Of a DNA stretch of 64,000 nucleotides, positions 58,982-64,000 are shown piece after piece. The stretch comes from Methanomassiliicoccales archaeon RumEn M1. Lineage in GTDB: Archaea; Thermoplasmatota; Thermoplasmata; Methanomassiliicoccales; Methanomassiliicoccaceae. Below the pieces are notes generated by a model. It searched no databases. It saw nothing but the letters and a program-made list of their open reading frames with translations, and had not been told where the DNA came from. Position numbers and translations under genes: made by a program. Positions within the stretch are counted from its first letter, which is position 1. Each line of letters starts with the position of its first letter. The DNA lies in NCBI GenBank assembly GCA_001421185.1, contig LJKK01000032.1, positions 22,716-86,715 of the forward strand, written 5' to 3'.

Positions 58982-60270
58982 CAGTCGGCCTCCATAGGAA
59001 CTCTGATCTCACCGGAGAGGAGTTTGGGCAGTAGTATGTCACGAATTGAAGCAAGTGTCCTTGATTGTTCACTATTTGCATAAATCATCGCCATAAATCT
59101 GTCAGATAAATCACCATATCTCTGAAGTAATCGGATTGGCGGGACCACCATTCCATACTCCTTGAGTGCCGACTCAGGGACGCGCTGCCTCCCAGAGCTA
59201 CCAGTCATGCTTTGTATAGCATAACTTCTAAAATTCTCACTCCTTGCTAAGAAGTAGGCATACGGTGCTGGGATTTCTGCCCTGCTGCGGAGAACAATAA
59301 ATTCTGTTGACCCCCATCCGACTTGTCCTTCATCGAGGAAATCTACATAAGCAGTTTTTCCGTTCTCTAAACAAGGTGTGATCCTTGCCAGCAGAACATC
59401 GCCTTTTATGAATTTTGAACCCGAAGTAAATTCCCGTTCATACCAATCAGTTACTCTACACGAATTAACTGGTACGCTAGCCATGTCCAGATATGGTGCC
59501 ATTACTCCCTTGGAAAGTTTCCTTTTCGGCCCAATTTCAACAACATCAGTAAGCTTGCCACACTTCCACCCCTTCGGTATCTCCCCCAGCTCCGAGTCCT
59601 CGAACTCCGACGGGAACATAGCGGCGGTCTCCTCGTCCATGCCGAACGGCTGCTTGCCCTCGGCCTTGGCCCGCACCGGGTCGAAGTCGATGAACCAGGA
59701 TTTGAAGATGGCGCGAGCGATGGCTTCGAGCGTTTCGTTCATGCGGCGATTGAGCTCGATCTTGTCGTCCAGGGAGCCGAGATAATGGGAAATGAAACGT
59801 TGATCTGATATGGGGAGTTGTGGAATATCAAGATCTTCTATCATAGCCTTTGTTAGGGCCTTTCGCGTAGCGCCCCCACCAGCAAGGCTGAGTAAGCGAT
59901 CTTGCATCGTTTCAGAAATGAGTAGATAATGTAAAAACCTAAAATCCAGTTTAGAGGGATCGGGCCTGATTATTGCAACGTGTTGATTCACCCTTGCCGG
60001 GAGGATGTTATTCGGAACTATACAGCTCCTCGCTACGGAATCTCCAGTTATGTTGAGGAGGTTATCATTTTCTTTCACTTCAACATTCATCAAGGAGTCT
60101 GCTGCATTCTTATCAATGTATGCAAGTCCATCATATTTGAAACCGTCATTGTAGATATTTTGACTCCTAATTAGCGATACACCTTGAGAAATATAAATGG
60201 CGGAACCCCCTCTAGGCGTGGCTCCACTTCCTATTTTGAAGCATAAGCTTCTAAGCTTATCCGTTTGCAT
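58981..60270 (-). CDS. hsdS: type I restriction-modification specificity subunit
   Basis: Chooses the DNA target for HsdM/HsdR. The 429-residue protein has two target recognition domains (about residues 1-150 and 235-380), each followed by a conserved coiled-coil spacer ([22 protein letters not shown] and [17 protein letters not shown]). The spacer DNA (about 59580-59760) is GC-rich while both recognition domains are AT-rich, as if exchanged. Starts 9 bases after hsdM and overlaps hsdR by 3 bases. Confidence 0.93.
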
Positions 60271-60279
60271 TTCAAAACC

Positions 60280-61827
60280 TCATGGCAAAAGTCCGCTATC
60301 CCTCAAGTTTTTTTCAATAATTTTATTGAGTTCATTCGATTTCTCCATCTGTTCTTTGAGATGCGCCGTGAGCCGCTCTATCTTCTCCTCGAACGGTTCG
60401 CCATCGTCCTCGACCTCCTCTGCGCCGACGTAGCGTCCTGGAGTGAGAATAAATCTATGTTTCGCTATCTCATCGAGATCAGCGGACTTGCAGAACCCAG
60501 GTATATCCTTATATTGATCTTCTTCTGACTCGTCGCCGCGCCATGCGTGATATGTGGATGCAATCTTCTGGATATCTTCATCTGTGAGTTCGCGATGGAC
60601 GCGGTCGATCAGCGTGCCCATGGTCCGTGCGTCAATGAATAGTATCTGACCGCGCCGATCTCTGAACCGATTATTCTTCTTATCTCTGGAAAGAAACCAG
60701 AGACATGCAGGAATCTGAGTCGAATAGAATAATTGGCCCGGCAAGGCCACTATACAGTCCACTAGATCTGCTTCAACAATGGCCTTGCGAATCTCCCCTT
60801 CTCCAGACTGCTGCGAGGACATGCTTCCATTAGCCAGGACAAAACCAGCCTGGCCAGTAGGCGCCATATGATGAATGAAGTGCTGTACCCAAGCAAAGTT
60901 TGCATTCCCTTTCGGCGGAACTCCGTACTTCCATCTAGGATCGTCCTTCAACCATTCCTGTCCCCAATCCTTGCTGTTGAACGGCGGGTTCGCCAAAATG
61001 TAGTCAGCCTTGAGGTCGGGATGAAGATCGTTGTGGAAGGTGTCCGCATGATGCTCTCCTAGGTTTCCATCGATCCCTCGGATGGCGAGATTCATCTTCG
61101 CTAGTTTCCAGGTCGTCGGGTTCGACTCTTGCCCATACACTGAAATGTCACCAATGCGGCCGCCATGCGCCTCGATGAACTTCTCGCTCTGCACGAACAT
61201 GCCCCCGGAGCCGCAGCAAGGATCATACACTCTTCCCTTGTACGGAGCGAGCATCTCGACCAGCAGCTGAACAACGCATTGAGGGGTGTAGAACTGCCCA
61301 CCTTTCTTTCCCTCGGCCGAGGCGAACTGCGACAGGAAGTACTCATACACGCGGCCTAGGATATCCTTAGAGCGTGCGTCGGCGGTGCCGATCATTAAGC
61401 GGTTAGTGAATAGGTCAATCAGCTCGCCTAGACGCTGCTTGTCAAGCGTCGGCCGGGCGTAGTTCTTCGGCAGGACGCCCTTGAGCGATGGATTCTCCCG
61501 CTCGATGGCATCCATGGCGTCGTCCACCAACTTACCAATGCTTGGCTGGCGGGCGTTCTTCTTCAGCTCCTCCCAGCGAGCCTCCCTAGGCACCCAGAAG
61601 ATATTCTCCGCCCTGTATTCGTCAGGGTCCTCGGGATCGGCGCCGGGTATTTTCTTCAACGCCTCGTAATGCTCGTCAAAGGCATCTGAGATATACTTCA
61701 GAAAGATTAAGCCAAGAACAACGTGCTTGTACTCAGCAGCGTCCATGTTGTTCCGCAATTTGTCAGCCGCCGCGAATAGGCTCGATTCGAAACCTAGGTT
61801 GGCGCCATTGCTATTACCGTTAGCCAA
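60280..61827 (-). CDS. hsdM: type I restriction-modification methyltransferase subunit
   Basis: N6-adenine DNA methyltransferase of the complex. An N-terminal helical domain ([21 protein letters not shown]) leads to the SAM motif [12 protein letters not shown] (about residue 201) and the catalytic NPPF (280-283). 515 residues, complete. The start is TTG 61827, with GGGAG a few bases upstream; no ATG fits. Confidence 0.95.
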   Translation of the reverse strand: MANGNSNGANLGFESSLFAAADKLRNNMDAAEYKHVVLGLIFLKYISDAFDEHYEALKKIPGADPEDPDEYRAENIFWVPREARWEELKKNARQPSIGKLVDDAMDAIERENPSLKGVLPKNYARPTLDKQRLGELIDLFTNRLMIGTADARSKDILGRVYEYFLSQFASAEGKKGGQFYTPQCVVQLLVEMLAPYKGRVYDPCCGSGGMFVQSEKFIEAHGGRIGDISVYGQESNPTTWKLAKMNLAIRGIDGNLGEHHADTFHNDLHPDLKADYILANPPFNSKDWGQEWLKDDPRWKYGVPPKGNANFAWVQHFIHHMAPTGQAGFVLANGSMSSQQSGEGEIRKAIVEADLVDCIVALPGQLFYSTQIPACLWFLSRDKKNNRFRDRRGQILFIDARTMGTLIDRVHRELTDEDIQKIASTYHAWRGDESEEDQYKDIPGFCKSADLDEIAKHRFILTPGRYVGAEEVEDDGEPFEEKIERLTAHLKEQMEKSNELNKIIEKNLRDSGLLP

Positions 61828-61880
61828 TCTCCCACCTGCGGCGTGATGGACGTTTGGCTCTAAAACAATTGCCTCAGAGT

Positions 61881-62117
61881 CTAGTCGTTATTCTTCATTA
61901 TCTTTAGGAAGTCGCTCTTCTCAGCTTTGTATACCGCGAGACCTTTTTTCTGAAGTACAGATTCAAAATCTTCCCAGCTAATGTCTTCATACTTGTCATT
62001 GGGCATCTTACGAATTTGGACGACTTCGCTCCCCTTTATGCGACAGACATGGAGATCGTACTGCTCAGCCAACTTCTTTAGCTCAGCAATGGTAATTTTC
62101 CTCATACTCATGTTCAA
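61881..62117 (-). CDS. small hypothetical protein upstream of hsdM
   Basis: A 74-78-residue acidic/basic protein ([21 protein letters not shown], later [17 protein letters not shown]). Starts at ATG 62105 or at one of the earlier in-frame codons to 62117. Read in the same direction as hsdM with a 53-base gap and preceded by an AT-rich promoter-like stretch (about 62135-62155), so it probably leads the hsd operon. I do not recognise its family; a regulator or an accessory role is possible but unproven. Confidence 0.55.
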   Translation of the reverse strand: MNMSMRKITIAELKKLAEQYDLHVCRIKGSEVVQIRKMPNDKYEDISWEDFESVLQKKGLAVYKAEKSDFLKIMKNND

Positions 62118-62303
62118 TCCTCAAAAGTTATCCAAGCATGGATATAATAATATAAGCGGACGGGTGGTGTACTCACTCGCGGGGGGTACATTACTGATCT
62201 TACTTTATTCGCATACCATAGCATGACCGACATGTATCTACATACGCAAAATTATTCCAAGTGGGGCTATTTTGAACAATGAGGTAACGTGGATGCATTT
62301 TGA

Positions 62304-63914
62304 TCATGGGTTTCCAAACAAAGTCATTTTTAAGCGATTCATGAACTCTTCACTAGGTATGTGTAGGGGAGAATTTGGATTAGGCAGTGTAATGCCAACA
62401 AGTGGATGATTATTAGATAGATCCCTATAGTAAATTATGACCGCACTTACAACCCTGGCCGCGTCATTAGAGAAGAATCTCATTACTGCGTCCTCTTCCT
62501 TTGAGGGCATATCTTCAAATACAAATTTCTCATCGACAACGGTCGTCTCCACCCTAGGTATTTTGTGAGAAAATTTGAAACGGGAGCAATGTAGAACAAC
62601 GATCAAGGGCTCCTTTGGATCTACAGTGCCCTGGCAAAATTGACAAGATAATTTATCACGTAGCTTATCCTCAATTTTTGGTGGAGTGGGAGTAAATACT
62701 CCGATGGCAAGGGAGTTCTCAAGTGCTTCGTTGACAGTGGCAATCTCGATCAAAGATGTTTCGTCATTCAATCTGATTCTACCCTCAAGCCTCTTTTTTC
62801 CAAATCCCTCCACCATTACATCTCTCTTGATCTCGAATGATTTAGACAGGTGTGCAAATACTTCGATTTCGGATAGTATGTTAAACGCATTATCCACATC
62901 AAGGAGCTTTTCTCTCTTGACGTCCATTTTTGCCTCAATATACTTTTTCGCAATCAACTCCCAATAGTCCTGAGAAAATTGATTGTCGAGGAGCCTGTCA
63001 TGTTTATAAGTAATCCAGAACTGTTTGCCCCAATCGCTAGTGGAATCCAACTCGTTCTCTAGGGACTTCAATTCACCATCCGCCGGCCTCCTACCGCCAA
63101 ATATGTTACACAGTACATGAGGTCTTTTTGATCTGACGGTTTTTAAAAGGTTATCCAGGCCCCCGACCAGTTTTAGAATAAAGGGCGCCCGTCTCAAGTT
63201 ATCTTCGAGAGTTGCAAGATCATCGACCGGTTCTCCCCAGAACAGTATCTTTTTAACCATGAAGAGTGCCTTAAAAGCCTCTTCCTTGTTCGCTAACCCA
63301 GGATGCTGGCTTCTCCTCAGATTGATATGAGAGGTTTCTTTTTCGAAATCGAGTGCATGTCTTTGCGAGATATCGCGCACCATCGAGATGCAGTTCCTCT
63401 TTTCCTCACTCATGCCATATTGATCTTTGTCAACCATCTCTTTCAGAAGTATTCCAATAGAATGAAGGATAACATACTCCCTGCACGGGTCAGAAACCCA
63501 TTCTTGGCACAGACCTACCCAAGTCGATCGGTCATGTTTGAGTAGATCATCAAGCTCGTAGACTATCTTAAAATCAATTGATACGCCATTCCTTCCAATT
63601 TCTTGCTTTAGCATATTTATGATGGGGAGAGGATCTTTTCCCACTATCTCATACAGACGGCTATTCCAGTGATATAATGGCTCATGGGCCAGCAATCGAT
63701 TTCTTAGTTTTTCAACGACAAAATGTTTATCGTGTTTGTATATTATTGCCAGTCCATCATCCATAAGGTCGCTGCTCCCTTCATTGAGCTCGAGCGTCTC
63801 TACCGACACCCTCAGTGCATCAATCGAGACTCCTGGTTCATATTGGGCGTGCGGAATATAGAATCTTGAAGCCTCAACGCCAAATTTTTGATGAGATGGC
63901 GTATGATTTTTCAA
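62304..63914 (-). CDS. hypothetical 536-residue protein in defence island
   Basis: A large soluble protein with no recognised family. The first 300 residues are helix-rich. A region around residues 355-400 (EIEVFAHLSKSFEIKRDV, then LEGRIRLNDETSLIEIATV) has the outline of a PD-(D/E)xK nuclease core, but the usual Lys is Ala. C-x2-C with FCQGT around residue 440 is the only cysteine pair. The start is TTG 63914, with no better ATG before residue 51. Strong AT bias and its position next to hsdMSR suggest an acquired defence-related gene; function not assigned. Confidence 0.6.
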   Translation of the reverse strand: MKNHTPSHQKFGVEASRFYIPHAQYEPGVSIDALRVSVETLELNEGSSDLMDDGLAIIYKHDKHFVVEKLRNRLLAHEPLYHWNSRLYEIVGKDPLPIINMLKQEIGRNGVSIDFKIVYELDDLLKHDRSTWVGLCQEWVSDPCREYVILHSIGILLKEMVDKDQYGMSEEKRNCISMVRDISQRHALDFEKETSHINLRRSQHPGLANKEEAFKALFMVKKILFWGEPVDDLATLEDNLRRAPFILKLVGGLDNLLKTVRSKRPHVLCNIFGGRRPADGELKSLENELDSTSDWGKQFWITYKHDRLLDNQFSQDYWELIAKKYIEAKMDVKREKLLDVDNAFNILSEIEVFAHLSKSFEIKRDVMVEGFGKKRLEGRIRLNDETSLIEIATVNEALENSLAIGVFTPTPPKIEDKLRDKLSCQFCQGTVDPKEPLIVVLHCSRFKFSHKIPRVETTVVDEKFVFEDMPSKEEDAVMRFFSNDAARVVSAVIIYYRDLSNNHPLVGITLPNPNSPLHIPSEEFMNRLKMTLFGNP

Positions 63915-64000
63915 AAGTTACTGGTTCATGTCTACATGCCCTCTGTAGCCTGACCTTGACAGTTGACAAGGTGTATCATTGTTCATTCCTGTATGGAGTC

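Overview
The window is archaeal and is best explained as a GC-rich member of the Thermoplasmata, most likely a Methanomassiliicoccales-type methyl-reducing methanogen. The archaeal markers are TBP, aIF2-beta, the exosome/proteasome/SBDS superoperon, S8e, L37Ae, SRP19, prefoldin, KEOPS Pcc1 and archaeosine enzymes. The lineage rests on three things: an hdrA-mvhD-mvhG-mvhA electron-bifurcation operon, a corrinoid methyl-transfer operon with a RamA-type activase, and a 16S rRNA gene that stands alone with no 23S next to it. The genus is inference; no mcr, pyl or H4MPT genes lie in the window.

Layout. 0.1-12.7 kb: housekeeping genes (DUF99, Pth2, TgtA, a Pcc1-like protein, nitroreductase, tRNA-Gln, a methylthiotransferase, TBP, a glutamine-synthetase family enzyme, tRNA-Ser, aIF2-beta) mixed with exported or membrane proteins. 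12.8-18.1 kb: a four-gene minus-strand methyl-transfer operon (UroD-family methyltransferase, MtaC-like corrinoid protein, hydantoinase/oxoprolinase-like protein, RamA-like activase). 18.3-22.8 kb: pyrG, an NTF2-like gene and the 16S rRNA with a bulge-helix-bulge-like processing stem and three evenly built tandem promoters. 22.9-30.2 kb: two predicted proteases, three metallophosphoesterases, S8e, SRP19, DUF211, NAD(P)HX repair enzyme, GyrI-like protein. 30.2-36.3 kb: hdrA-mvhDGA. 36.7-45.1 kb: zinc-ribbon protein, ftsZ, rnp2, psmA, sdo1, rrp4, rrp41, rrp42, rpl37ae, rpoP, pcc1, pfdB, a DHH phosphoesterase. 45.1-54.5 kb: tyrS, a ubiquitin-like modifier behind a disulfide-reductase-like flavoprotein, RaSEA, a peptidase-E-like protein, a secreted zinc-ribbon protein, a beta-lactamase-fold nuclease and a PH-domain membrane pair. 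54.5-64 kb: an AT-richer, defence-type island with DUF3800, a type I restriction-modification set, a 78-residue protein and a 536-residue orphan.

A striking property of the window is that at least thirteen otherwise well-conserved genes are broken by single-base indels, mostly in short homopolymers (C7, G6, T5, A4). Because essential genes such as ftsZ, rrp42 and tgtA are affected, I read these mainly as residual long-read assembly errors and annotate the genes as single coding regions spanning the break.

Functional links: HdrA-MvhADG would couple H2 oxidation to ferredoxin and disulfide reduction, supplying electrons for reduction of methyl-CoM made by methyltransferase cassettes such as the one at 13-18 kb. 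TgtA and RaSEA belong to one tRNA modification (archaeosine) pathway. The exosome, RNase P, proteasome and prefoldin genes form the conserved RNA/protein quality-control cluster.
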